Of a stretch of DNA of 27,468 nucleotides, positions 9,764 to 16,357 are shown one piece after another. The position numbers and the translations under genes were made by a program. Every line of letters starts with the position of its first letter. Positions within the stretch are counted from its first letter, which is position 1. The DNA comes from Actinomycetes bacterium (GTDB lineage: Bacteria > Actinomycetota > Actinomycetes > Mycobacteriales > Micromonosporaceae), in the NCBI GenBank assembly GCA_023437285.1, contig JAEZGP010000529.1, forward strand, positions 1 through 27,468. The letters run 5' to 3'. The notes beneath the pieces were generated by a model, which worked only from the letters and a program-made list of their open reading frames with translations, searched no databases and was not told where the DNA came from.

Positions 9764-10752
9764 CGGCGAACGGCAGTGGGGACCGGCCGAACCCGGCCGG
9801 TTCCCAAGCGCCCGCCGACCAGCTCGGACTGGTCGGCCAAGCGGCGGTTGACGCCCTCGTGGCGCTGCTCGACCTGGAAGAGCTGGGCCCGGACATGTTC
9901 CTCGGGGTCAGCCCGCCCGTCGGGCCGCAGCGCGTGTTCGGCGGGCAGGTCGCCGGGCAGGCGCTCGTCGCGGCGGGCCGTACGGTCGACCCGGCGCGTG
10001 CGGTCCACTCGCTGCACGGATACTTCGTGCGGCCCGGCGACCCGACCGAACCCATCACGTACTCGGTGGAGCGGGTCCGGGATGGTCGCTCGTTCTCCGT
10101 GCGGCGCTCGGTCGCCACCCAGCACAACAAGACGATCTTCTTCATGTCCGCGTCCTTCCACGTACCGGAGGAAGGGCTGGACCATCAGGCACCCGCGCCC
10201 CGCGTCGTGCCCGGCGCGCCGACCGGCGACACCGCCGAGCCGGGCGCCGTCGACGACCGGTCGGTACCGCCGCCGGAGGAACTGCCCTCCCTCGTCGAGC
10301 GGCTCGCCCAGTACCCGGAGCGGGCCGCCACCCTCGCCATGCGCGACGTGCCGATCGACGTGCGCTACGTCAACGAGCCCGGTTGGGGACGCCCCGGCAG
10401 CCGGCGCGCGGCGCCGCACCAGCGGGTATGGATGCGCATCGACGGCGCGCTGCCCGACGATCCGCTCCTACACGCGTGTGCGCTCACCTTCGCCTCGGAC
10501 CTGACGCTGCTGGACTCCGTCCTGGCCACGCACGGTGAGGTCTGGGGGCCGGGCGGCATGATCGGCGCGAGCCTCGACCACGCGATGTGGTTCCACCGCC
10601 CGTTCCGTGCCGACGAGTGGTTGCTCTACGACTGCTGGAGCCCGTCCGCCTCGGACGCGCGCGGGCTGGCCACCGGCCGCCTCCAGACCCCCGATGGCCG
10701 TCACGTGGCCAGCGCCGTGCAGGAGGGCCTCCTGCGCCGCGTCGGCGGCTGA
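9760..10752 (+). CDS. tesB: Acyl-CoA thioesterase II (TesB family)
   Basis: A 330-aa double-hotdog acyl-CoA thioesterase, which hydrolyses acyl-CoA to free acid and CoA. Diagnostic stretches are QRVFGGQVAGQALVAA, LHGYFVRPGD, VRDGRSFSVRR, HQRVWMRIDG and DHAMWFHRPF. The catalytic triad of the family (Asp, Thr/Ser, Gln) corresponds to Asp247 in FASDLTLLD, Ser271 in ASLDHAMWF (a Thr in the E. coli enzyme) and Gln321 in AVQEGLLRR. The GTG at 9760 overlaps the pyk stop as GTGA, suggesting translational coupling. It gives an N-terminal extension of about 30 residues relative to E. coli TesB. A later GTG at 9859 would fit the E. coli length but has no Shine-Dalgarno. Its pairing with pyruvate kinase suggests a role in acyl-CoA/CoA balance, which is inference. 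Confidence 0.93.
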   Translation: MTANGSGDRPNPAGSQAPADQLGLVGQAAVDALVALLDLEELGPDMFLGVSPPVGPQRVFGGQVAGQALVAAGRTVDPARAVHSLHGYFVRPGDPTEPITYSVERVRDGRSFSVRRSVATQHNKTIFFMSASFHVPEEGLDHQAPAPRVVPGAPTGDTAEPGAVDDRSVPPPEELPSLVERLAQYPERAATLAMRDVPIDVRYVNEPGWGRPGSRRAAPHQRVWMRIDGALPDDPLLHACALTFASDLTLLDSVLATHGEVWGPGGMIGASLDHAMWFHRPFRADEWLLYDCWSPSASDARGLATGRLQTPDGRHVASAVQEGLLRRVGG

Positions 10753-10843
10753 CGTCGCGCGCCATGATCGGCGATCCGGGTACGGGGCTGCGAGTTTTCT
10801 GCGCGTGTCCTACCCGAGACGCAGATCTTGACGCTTTCGGGGC

Positions 10844-10866
10844 GGAGGAATCGTGGGGAGGAATCG
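10844..10866 (+). repeat. Tandem duplicated Shine-Dalgarno segment
   Basis: GGAGGAATCG occurs at 10844-10853 and again at 10857-10866, a period of 13. Each copy is followed by an in-frame GTG, at 10853 and 10868. The amidohydrolase gene therefore has two ribosome binding sites and two starts five codons apart. Confidence 0.7.
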
Positions 10867-11659
10867 GGTGGCGGAGCTGGGCTTCCGGGCGTTCGCCGGT
10901 GATCGCGCCTCGCCCGTGATCCTTCACGTGCCGCACGCGTCCCGGCACGTTACGCCCGCCGCCCGGGCGAGCATCGTGCTCGACGACGACGCGCTGGTGG
11001 CCGAGTTGGACCGCATGACCGACGCGTACACCGACCTGATCGCCGAGCGCGCCGCGCGGGCCGCCGCCACGACGCCGTGGCGCTTCGTCAACCAGGCCTC
11101 GCGGCTGGTGGTGGATCCGGAACGGTTCTGCGACCCGGCCGCCGAGGAGATGACGACGGTCGGCATGGGCGCCGTCTACACGCGCACGTCGCACGGCGAA
11201 GTGCTGCGCGCCGATGACGCCACCGTCGCCGAACAGTTGCTCGCCGCGCATTTCAGGCCGTACGCCAGGGCGATGACCGACCTGGTGAACGAGCGGCTCG
11301 CCGCCCACGGCCGCGCGGTGATCATCGATGTGCACTCGTACCCGTCGGCGCCGCTGCCGTACGAGCTGCACGGGCGGGACCCGCGTCCGCCGGTCTGCCT
11401 GGGTACTGACGCCGCGCACACCCCGGGCTGGCTGGCCGACGCCGCGCGCGACGCGTTCGCGGGCCTCGGCGTCGGCTGGAACACGCCGTTCGCGGGCTGC
11501 TACGTGCCGCTGGAGCAGTACGGCCGCGACGACCGGGTGGCCGCGCTCATGGTAGAGATCCGGCGCGACACGTACATGGTGGAGCCCGCCGGAGCACCGA
11601 CCGTCGGCCTGGACGCGGTCGTCGGGGCGCTGGCCGCCCTGGTCGACGCCGCCAGTTGA
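10853..11659 (+). CDS. N-formylglutamate amidohydrolase family protein
   Basis: A 268-aa protein of the N-formylglutamate deformylase/amidohydrolase family, metal-dependent enzymes that release formate from N-formyl-glutamate in one branch of histidine breakdown. Family motifs are VILHVPHASRHV near the N-terminus, the metal-site stretch AVIIDVHSYPSAPLPYE, and WNTPFAGCYVPLEQYG followed by ALMVEIRRDTYM. Two start codons are equally plausible: GTG 10853 after GGAGGAATC and GTG 10868 after a second copy of the same Shine-Dalgarno. The second has the better spacing. No hut genes are nearby, so the physiological substrate is uncertain and could be another N-formyl or N-acyl amino acid. Confidence 0.85.
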   Translation: MGRNRVAELGFRAFAGDRASPVILHVPHASRHVTPAARASIVLDDDALVAELDRMTDAYTDLIAERAARAAATTPWRFVNQASRLVVDPERFCDPAAEEMTTVGMGAVYTRTSHGEVLRADDATVAEQLLAAHFRPYARAMTDLVNERLAAHGRAVIIDVHSYPSAPLPYELHGRDPRPPVCLGTDAAHTPGWLADAARDAFAGLGVGWNTPFAGCYVPLEQYGRDDRVAALMVEIRRDTYMVEPAGAPTVGLDAVVGALAALVDAAS

Positions 11660-11661
11660 TC

Positions 11662-11675
11662 GCCGGGGGACCGGC
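11662..11675 (+). terminator. Short GC hairpin after the amidohydrolase gene
   Basis: GCCGG-GGGA-CCGGC begins two bases after the stop codon. It has a 5-bp stem, a tetraloop and no T-run. It may terminate transcription ahead of the Rrf2 promoter. Confidence 0.3.
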
Positions 11676-11694
11676 AAGATCGGCACACCGCGTG

Positions 11695-11722
11695 TTCATG
11701 GTCCGGGCCGGCCGGCGATAAT
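11695..11722 (+). promoter_or_regulatory. Promoter of the Rrf2 gene, probably leaderless
   Basis: GATAAT at 11717-11722 matches TATAAT in five of six positions and ends 6 nt before the ATG at 11729, the spacing expected when transcription starts on the A of the start codon. TTCATG at 11695-11700, 16 nt upstream, is a weak -35. No Shine-Dalgarno is visible. Confidence 0.45.
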
Positions 11723-11728
11723 CACCGC

Positions 11729-12184
11729 ATGCGCCTGTCAGCCCGGGTCGACTACGCCCTCCGTGCCGTCTGTGAACTCGCGTCCGCCGGGAAGGGCGGC
11801 GGGCCGGTGACGTCCGAGCGGCTGGCCACGGCGCAGAGCATCCCGCCGAAGTTCCTGGAGAGCATCCTGCTGCAGTTGCGCCGCGGCGGGGTGGTGAACG
11901 CCCAGCGCGGCCCGGAGGGTGGCTACTGGCTGGCCCGCCCGGCCGACGAGATCACGCTGGCGGACATCATCCGGGTCATCGACGGGCCGCTGGCGCACGT
12001 GCGGGGGCAGCGCCCCGAGGACCTCGGGTACGCCGGGGCGGCCCGTGCGCTGCAGGACGTCTGGATCGCCCTGCGCGCGAGTGAGCGCCAGATCCTGGAA
12101 CTCGTCACGATCGCCGATGTCGTCTCGGGCGACCTGCCCGAGCGGGTCCGCGATCTGGTCGCCGACCCCGCCGCCTGGGTGTGA
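11729..12184 (+). CDS. Rrf2 family transcriptional regulator
   Basis: A 151-aa dimeric winged-helix repressor of the Rrf2 family. It begins MRLSARVDYALRAVCELA. The recognition region VTSERLATAQSIPPKFLESILLQLRRGGVV is followed by the wing NAQRGPEGGYWLARPADEITLADIIRVIDG. Cluster-binding members (IscR, NsrR, RsrR) carry three conserved Cys or equivalent ligands around residue 90-110. Here that region reads HVRGQRPEDLGYAG, with no Cys, and the only Cys in the protein is Cys15. This resembles CymR-like members, which do not bind Fe-S and control cysteine metabolism. It converges on a sulfate transport operon, so sulfur regulation is a reasonable inference. The start appears leaderless. Confidence 0.92.
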   Translation: MRLSARVDYALRAVCELASAGKGGGPVTSERLATAQSIPPKFLESILLQLRRGGVVNAQRGPEGGYWLARPADEITLADIIRVIDGPLAHVRGQRPEDLGYAGAARALQDVWIALRASERQILELVTIADVVSGDLPERVRDLVADPAAWV

Positions 12185-12207
12185 GCAAGGCCGCGGGGCC
12201 GGCGTAG

Positions 12208-12230
12208 GCCTCACGCGGCCGTCGTGAGGC
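12208..12230. terminator. Bidirectional terminator hairpin between rrf2 and cysA
   Basis: GCCTCACG (12208-12215), a 7-nt loop and CGTGAGGC (12223-12230) form a perfect 8-bp stem. It lies between the convergent Rrf2 and ABC ATPase genes and overlaps the ATPase stop codon. There is no T-run, as is common for actinobacterial hairpin terminators. Confidence 0.5.
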
Positions 12231-13188
12231 GGGTGGCCGCGGTACTGATGCCGGCGGGTACGCGCACGTGCACGGTGTCGCCCACGCCGACCCCCAGCGG
12301 CACGAACTGGGCCCGGGTCAGCGACACCTGGATCACCTGGTCGTCGGTGGTGACCTCCACCCGGATCTCGAACCCGACGCGGGTGACCCGGGTGATCCGG
12401 CCGGTCACCGACTCCGGCGACGGATCACCGGTGTGCAGCTCCAGGTCGTGGGGGCGGACGAGGCGGTCGCCGACCTGGGTGACCGGACCGAGGAAGCGCA
12501 TGACGAAGGTGTTGGCCGGCTCGTCGTAGAGCTGGTCGGGGGAGCCGACCTGCTCGATGCGGCCGTCGTTGATCACGACGATCTCGTCGGCGACCTCCAG
12601 GGCCTCCTCCTGGTCGTGGGTGACGAAGATCGTGGTCACGTGCACCTCGTCGTGCAGGCGGCGCAGCCAGTCGCGCAGTTCCTTGCGTACCTTCGCGTCG
12701 AGCGCGCCGAACGGCTCGTCCAGCAGCAGCACCGTGGGCTCCACGGCCAGGGCCCGGGCCAGGGCCATGCGCTGGCGCTGGCCGCCGGACAGCTGCGAGG
12801 GCAGCCGGTCGGCGAACTGCTCCAGGTGCACGAGGGCGAGCAGTTCGTTGACCCGGTCGCGGACCTCGGCCTTGGGCCGCTTGCGGATCTCCAGACCGAA
12901 GGCCACATTGCGGCGTACGGTCATGTGCTTGAACGCCGCGTAGTGCTGGAACACGAAGCCGACGTTGCGTTTCTGGGGCGACAGGTGGGTGGCGTCGATG
13001 CCCTCGATCTCCACCGTGCCGCTGTCGGCGCTCTCCAGCCCGGCGATGATGCGCAGCAGGGTGGATTTGCCGCCGCCGGAGGGACCGAGCAGCGCCGTGA
13101 GCCGGCCGGAGGGGATCGACAGGGACACGTCGTCCAGCGCGACGAAGCTGCCGAAGCGCTTCGTGACGTTCGCTATCTCGATGCTCAA
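12211..13188 (-). CDS. cysA: Sulfate/thiosulfate ABC transporter ATP-binding protein
   Basis: A 325-aa ATPase that powers sulfate/thiosulfate import through the two permeases encoded upstream. It begins (M)[12 protein letters not shown], closely like E. coli CysA. Walker A is GPSGGGKST (35-43), followed by the Q-loop [14 protein letters not shown], the ABC signature [15 protein letters not shown] (133-147), Walker [13 protein letters not shown] (153-164) and the H-loop His191 in [11 protein letters not shown]-terminal TOBE-like regulatory domain follows from about 240. The chosen start is TTG at 13188. It overlaps the permease stop as TTGA and has GGAAG upstream. Longer in-frame starts would run back through the permease gene in the wrong frame and read as Arg-rich nonsense. 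Confidence 0.94.
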   Translation of the reverse strand: MSIEIANVTKRFGSFVALDDVSLSIPSGRLTALLGPSGGGKSTLLRIIAGLESADSGTVEIEGIDATHLSPQKRNVGFVFQHYAAFKHMTVRRNVAFGLEIRKRPKAEVRDRVNELLALVHLEQFADRLPSQLSGGQRQRMALARALAVEPTVLLLDEPFGALDAKVRKELRDWLRRLHDEVHVTTIFVTHDQEEALEVADEIVVINDGRIEQVGSPDQLYDEPANTFVMRFLGPVTQVGDRLVRPHDLELHTGDPSPESVTGRITRVTRVGFEIRVEVTTDDQVIQVSLTRAQFVPLGVGVGDTVHVRVPAGISTAATRLTTAA

Positions 13189-13988
13189 CGCTCTTCCTTC
13201 GGGCGAATGACGGACACGACGATGACGCTGGCCACGGCCACCAGGGTGAGCAGGAACCCGATGGCGTAGGCGCTGTCGGTGTTGAAGTTCTGGTAGAGCT
13301 CCTCGACAGCCAGGGTGGCGGTGCGGGTCTCGCCGAGCACGTTGCCGGAGACGACCTTCACGGCGCCGAACTCGCCCAGCGAGCGGGCGAGGCTCAGCAC
13401 GACGCCGTAGACGACGCCCCACTTGATGGCGGGCAGCGTGATGCGGCGAAACGTCTGCAGCGCGTTGGCGCCCAGGCTCCGCGCGGCCTGCTCCTGTTCG
13501 TCGCCGACCTCTTCGAGGACCGGTACGACCTCGCGGATGACCAGCGGCAGGGCGACGAAAACGGTCGCCATGACGATGCCCGGAGTGGCGAAGATGATCT
13601 GCAGGCCGGCGTTTTCCAGCGTCGGGCCGAACCAGCCGTTGCGGCCGCCGTAGACCAGGACCAGGGAGAAGCCCACGACGATGGGCGACACGGACAGCGG
13701 CATGTCCAGCAGCGCGCTCAGCAGCCGCTTGCCGGGGAACCGGTAGCGCACCAGCAGCAGCGAGATGCCCACGCCGAACACGGTGTTGATGACGACGGAG
13801 ATCACCGCCACCTGGACCGTCAGGCCCAGCGCGTGGGTCAGGTCGGGGTCGTCGAAGATGTGGCGCAGGCTGTCCAGCCCGTCGGCGAACGCGTTCTTGG
13901 CCACCAGGGTCACCGGCCAGGCGACGAGCAGCACCAGGTACGCCGTGATGACCAGCCGCAGCGCGTACTTCATGGGGTTTCTAACCAC
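13185..13988 (-). CDS. cysW: Sulfate ABC transporter permease CysW
   Basis: A 267-aa inner-membrane permease, one half of the transmembrane channel. It has about six hydrophobic segments, the first at [20 protein letters not shown] and the last at [17 protein letters not shown]. The EAA loop that contacts the ATPase is [23 protein letters not shown]. The stretch [17 protein letters not shown] is characteristic of CysW. The start is taken at GTG 13988, which overlaps the preceding permease gene by 8 bp. An ATG five codons later (13973) gives MKYALRLV and is equally possible, since neither has a strong Shine-Dalgarno. The 3' end overlaps cysA, so translation is probably coupled. Confidence 0.93.
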   Translation of the reverse strand: MVRNPMKYALRLVITAYLVLLVAWPVTLVAKNAFADGLDSLRHIFDDPDLTHALGLTVQVAVISVVINTVFGVGISLLLVRYRFPGKRLLSALLDMPLSVSPIVVGFSLVLVYGGRNGWFGPTLENAGLQIIFATPGIVMATVFVALPLVIREVVPVLEEVGDEQEQAARSLGANALQTFRRITLPAIKWGVVYGVVLSLARSLGEFGAVKVVSGNVLGETRTATLAVEELYQNFNTDSAYAIGFLLTLVAVASVIVVSVIRPKEER

Positions 13989-14829
13989 GGCGCACCATCC
14001 TGCGCTGCAGCAGGTCGAGCGTCACGATGACGGTCAGCGAGATGGCCAGCAGCACGGTGGCCACGGCCGCCGCGCTGTCGAGGTTGTCGTTTTCGATGCT
14101 CGACAGGATGCGCACCGACGTGACCTCCGTACGCATGGGCAGGTTGCCCGACAGCAGCACCAGCGAGCCGTACTCGCCGACCGCGCGGGCGAACGACAGC
14201 GCGGCACCGGCGGCGATGGCGGGGATGAGGCTCGGCAGGATGATGCGCCGGAAGATGGTGAACCGGCCCGCGCCGAGCGACGCCGCGGCCGCCTCGGCCT
14301 CCCTGTCCAGCTCGGCGAGCACCGGCTGCACGGTGCGCACCACGAACGGCAGGGTGACGAACAGGAACGCCAGGAACACCGAGGCCCGCGTGTTGGCCAC
14401 GTTGATGCCCAGCGGGCTCTTCGGTCCGTACAGGGACAGCAGGACGAGCCCGGCGATGATGGTCGGCAGCGCGAACGGGATGTCGATGATCACTTCGAGG
14501 ACGCGCTTGCCGAAGAAGCGGTCGCGCACCAGGACCCACGCGATCAGCGTGCCCATGACGACGTTGACGAGCGTGACCAGGAACGCGAAGCCTACCGTCA
14601 GCCTGATCGCCGCGGCCGTCTGCTCGTTGGTCACCGTGTGCCAGAAGTTGGCCCACCCGCCGCCCGCGGCGGTGACCACGACGGCGGCGAGCGGGATGAG
14701 GACCAGCAGGCTGAACCACAGCATCGCGATGCCGAGGCCCAGGCCCGAGGCCCGGGTGAGGGGGAGACCCGCCCGAGCCGACCGGCGGTTGCCCGCCGGC
14801 CGGCCCGTGGCGACTGCCGGTGCGCTCAC
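13981..14829 (-). CDS. cysT: Sulfate ABC transporter permease CysT
   Basis: A 282-aa partner permease of CysW. A basic, cytoplasmic N-terminal tail of about 30 residues precedes the first membrane segment (LGLGIAMLWFSLLVLIPLAAVVV). Further segments follow to the C-terminal AAVATVLLAISLTVIVTLDLL. The EAA loop is EAAAASLGAGRFTIFRRIILPSLIPAI, and FARAVGEYGSLVLLSGN is the CysT/CysU counterpart of the CysW motif. The GTG start at 14829 lies 4 bp after the binding-protein stop. Only a distant GGGAAGG is available as ribosome binding site, so its translation is probably coupled to the upstream gene. Confidence 0.93.
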   Translation of the reverse strand: MSAPAVATGRPAGNRRSARAGLPLTRASGLGLGIAMLWFSLLVLIPLAAVVVTAAGGGWANFWHTVTNEQTAAAIRLTVGFAFLVTLVNVVMGTLIAWVLVRDRFFGKRVLEVIIDIPFALPTIIAGLVLLSLYGPKSPLGINVANTRASVFLAFLFVTLPFVVRTVQPVLAELDREAEAAAASLGAGRFTIFRRIILPSLIPAIAAGAALSFARAVGEYGSLVLLSGNLPMRTEVTSVRILSSIENDNLDSAAAVATVLLAISLTVIVTLDLLQRRMVRRG

Positions 14830-14833
14830 GACG

Positions 14834-15862
14834 CTACTGCGCCTTCCCGGAGGCGGCGATGATCTTCACGATGAGGCCCTCCTTCTCGTCGAAGTACTTC
14901 TTCGACAGGGCCGACCAGCTCTCGAAGTCGTTGGCGACGGTGAGCAGCTTGGCGGGCTTGGGGAAGGGGTTGGCGGCGTCCTGCGCGCCGGTGATGCCGG
15001 TCGTGTCGACGCCCTCGATGACGGGGCGGAAGCCCTTGAGCGCGAACTGCCGCTGGCCGTCCTTGCTGAGCACGAAGTCCAGCCACTCCTTGGCCTTCGG
15101 GTTGGCGTCCTTGAGGATGGCGCCCGGGTTCTCGATCAGCAGGGTCGTGTCCGGGTAGACCCACTCCAGTTCCTGGCCGTTCTGCACCGCCAGGATCGCC
15201 TCGTTCTCGTACGCCAGCAGGACGTCACCCGTACCGCCGAGGAAGCTCGTGGTGGCCTCCCGGCCGCTGCCCGGCAGGGCCACCACGTTCGCGAAGAGCT
15301 TCGTGAGGTACTCCCCGGCCTGCGCGTCGGTGCCGCCGTTGGCGGTGATGTGGCCCCACGCGGCGAGCGCGTTCCAGCGCGCGGCGCCGGACGAGGCCGG
15401 GTTGGGGGTCACGATGCCGATGCCCGGCTTGATCAGGTCGTCCCAGCCCTTGATGCCCTTGGGGTTGCCCTTGCGCACGGCCAGCACCACGACCGAGGAC
15501 GACACGATGCCCTTGGTCGGGCCGGCGTTCCAGCTGGCGTCGACCAGGCCCGCGTCGACCAGGCGGGTGACGTCGCTGCTCACCGAGAAGTGCACGTAGT
15601 CGGCCTTGAGGCCGCTGACGACCGCGCGGCTCTGGTCGCCCGAGGCGCCGTACGAGGTCTTGAACTTCACGCCCTTGCCGGCGGGGGTCTTGTTCCATTC
15701 GGCCGCGATGGCCTTGTTCGCGGCTTCGGGGACCGCGAAGCCGACGATGTTGAGGGTGACGTCCGAGCCCGAGGCGGGATCGTCGCCGCTGCCGCCGCAG
15801 GCCGACAGCGCCAGGCCGGCGGCGACGGTGAGCGCGACAAGGGCTCTGGTACGGATCTTCAT
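14834..15862 (-). CDS. Sulfate/thiosulfate-binding lipoprotein (Sbp/CysP family)
   Basis: A 342-aa extracytoplasmic solute-binding protein that captures sulfate or thiosulfate and delivers it to CysT-CysW. MKIRTRALVALTVAAGLALSAC is a lipoprotein signal peptide with lipobox LSAC and lipidated Cys22. The family anion-site motifs are SYGASGDQSRAVVSGLKADYVHFS and NPASSGAARWNALAAWG, equivalents of the HGGSG..ARAV and NPKTSG..R signatures. The ATG at 15862 is chosen because it opens the signal peptide and follows AGGGAGGA by about 12 nt. An ATG 17 codons upstream would add an Arg-rich extension that spoils the signal. It is the first gene of the four-gene transport operon. Sbp and CysP cannot be separated from sequence alone, so no symbol is given. 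Confidence 0.92.
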   Translation of the reverse strand: MKIRTRALVALTVAAGLALSACGGSGDDPASGSDVTLNIVGFAVPEAANKAIAAEWNKTPAGKGVKFKTSYGASGDQSRAVVSGLKADYVHFSVSSDVTRLVDAGLVDASWNAGPTKGIVSSSVVVLAVRKGNPKGIKGWDDLIKPGIGIVTPNPASSGAARWNALAAWGHITANGGTDAQAGEYLTKLFANVVALPGSGREATTSFLGGTGDVLLAYENEAILAVQNGQELEWVYPDTTLLIENPGAILKDANPKAKEWLDFVLSKDGQRQFALKGFRPVIEGVDTTGITGAQDAANPFPKPAKLLTVANDFESWSALSKKYFDEKEGLIVKIIAASGKAQ

Positions 15863-15884
15863 AAGGGGATCTGTCCTCCCTGAG

Positions 15885-15904
15885 GCGCGCGGGGGCGCGC
15901 GCCG
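15885..15904 (-). promoter_or_regulatory. GC hairpin just upstream of the binding-protein ribosome binding site
   Basis: GGCGCGC (15885-15891), a 6-nt loop and GCGCGCC (15898-15904) form a 7-bp all-GC stem. On the mRNA it ends a few bases before AGGGAGGA. It may act as an attenuator or modulate ribosome access to the first transporter gene. Confidence 0.35.
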
Positions 15905-16015
15905 AGATGTCATACACGTCGAGGGGTCGTGCGTCGGTGCGCTTCGCGGCGATGCGAGGGCGGCCGACCAGGAATCAGCGCGGTAGCTGCGTCGTGCCGG
16001 TGCGCGGGTCGCGGG

Positions 16016-16114
16016 CTAGCGGAGGCCGTCGACCCGCGAGGTACAGCCCTTGGCGCGACGAGCGGCCCGGCCAGGCAGCGCTGCCGTCGGCGCGCACACC
16101 TTCCGAAGGTTCAT
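16016..16114 (-). CDS. Candidate 32-aa leader peptide upstream of the sulfate operon
   Basis: A short ORF starting with ATG at 16114 and ending at TAG, with AGGGAG five bases upstream, one of the better Shine-Dalgarno sites in the window. It encodes an Arg/Ala-rich peptide beginning MNLRKVCAPTAALPG and containing two Cys (7 and 24). It lies between the 17-bp dyad at 16132-16148 and the binding-protein gene, about 150 nt before the latter. Leader ORFs that sense cysteine supply are known upstream of actinobacterial sulfur genes. This one lacks a Cys run and the common RRxVDLCR-type leader motif, so its function is inference. Confidence 0.35.
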   Translation of the reverse strand: MNLRKVCAPTAALPGRAARRAKGCTSRVDGLR

Positions 16115-16131
16115 CGTCGCTCCCTGTATTT

Positions 16132-16148
16132 CCGATCAACTTAATCGG
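16132..16148. promoter_or_regulatory. 17-bp dyad, candidate operator of the sulfate transport operon
   Basis: CCGATCAACTTAATCGG is symmetric at seven of eight base pairs around its centre. It lies upstream of the leader ORF and the binding-protein gene. On the minus strand a TTGACC hexamer sits 7 nt before it, and TAAGTT (a TANNNT -10 match) lies inside it. A bound dimer would block the core promoter. The nearby Rrf2 protein is the obvious candidate ligand, by proximity only. Confidence 0.45.
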
Positions 16149-16186
16149 CTTAGTGGGTCAACCGTAGGTCGTCCCCGCCGTCCCGT

Positions 16187-16228
16187 CAATCGGGAGGGCC
16201 GTCCCAGCGTTGCGCCTTGTCCCGATTG
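16187..16228. repeat. 9-bp inverted repeat upstream of the sulfate operon promoter
   Basis: CAATCGGGA (16187-16195) and TCCCGATTG (16220-16228) are perfect inverted copies 24 nt apart. A nested short hairpin, TCCCG-TCAAT-CGGGA, occupies 16181-16195. The arms could be a paired binding site or a stem. The 15863-16357 intergenic stretch otherwise holds only the leader ORF, dyad and hairpins listed separately. Confidence 0.4.
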
Positions 16229-16252
16229 CCGGCCTCGTCAGCGGGACACCCG

Positions 16253-16277
16253 CCGCCGCACACGCGACCTGCGGCGG
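16253..16277 (-). terminator. Terminator hairpin downstream of the decarboxylase gene
   Basis: CCGCCGCA (16253-16260), a 9-nt loop and TGCGGCGG (16270-16277) form a perfect 8-bp GC-rich stem about 80 nt after the decarboxylase stop. It would separate that gene from the sulfate operon on the same strand. No T-run follows. Confidence 0.42.
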
Positions 16278-16357
16278 AGTCCGGCCGTGCGGGGCCTGCG
16301 CCGCTACGTCCTATCGGCCGGCCACCGGCTGTCGATTCGGCTGTCTCGTGGCGGCGA

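Noticed and set aside
11655..11680. Second copy of the sulfate-operon dyad upstream of the Rrf2 gene
   Set aside because: AGTTGATCG is shared with the dyad, but it includes the preceding gene's stop codon and the symmetric half is missing, so autoregulation is not supported by sequence.
13765..15883. Long plus-strand frames across the sulfate permease and binding-protein genes
   Set aside because: Their translations are His/Asp/Arg-rich mirror products of the minus-strand genes, which carry all the expected transporter motifs.
15863..16357. SAM or other known riboswitch upstream of the sulfate operon
   Set aside because: I could not fit the conserved core of a known sulfur-related riboswitch. 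The hairpins seen are simple GC stems. A covariance-model search would decide.
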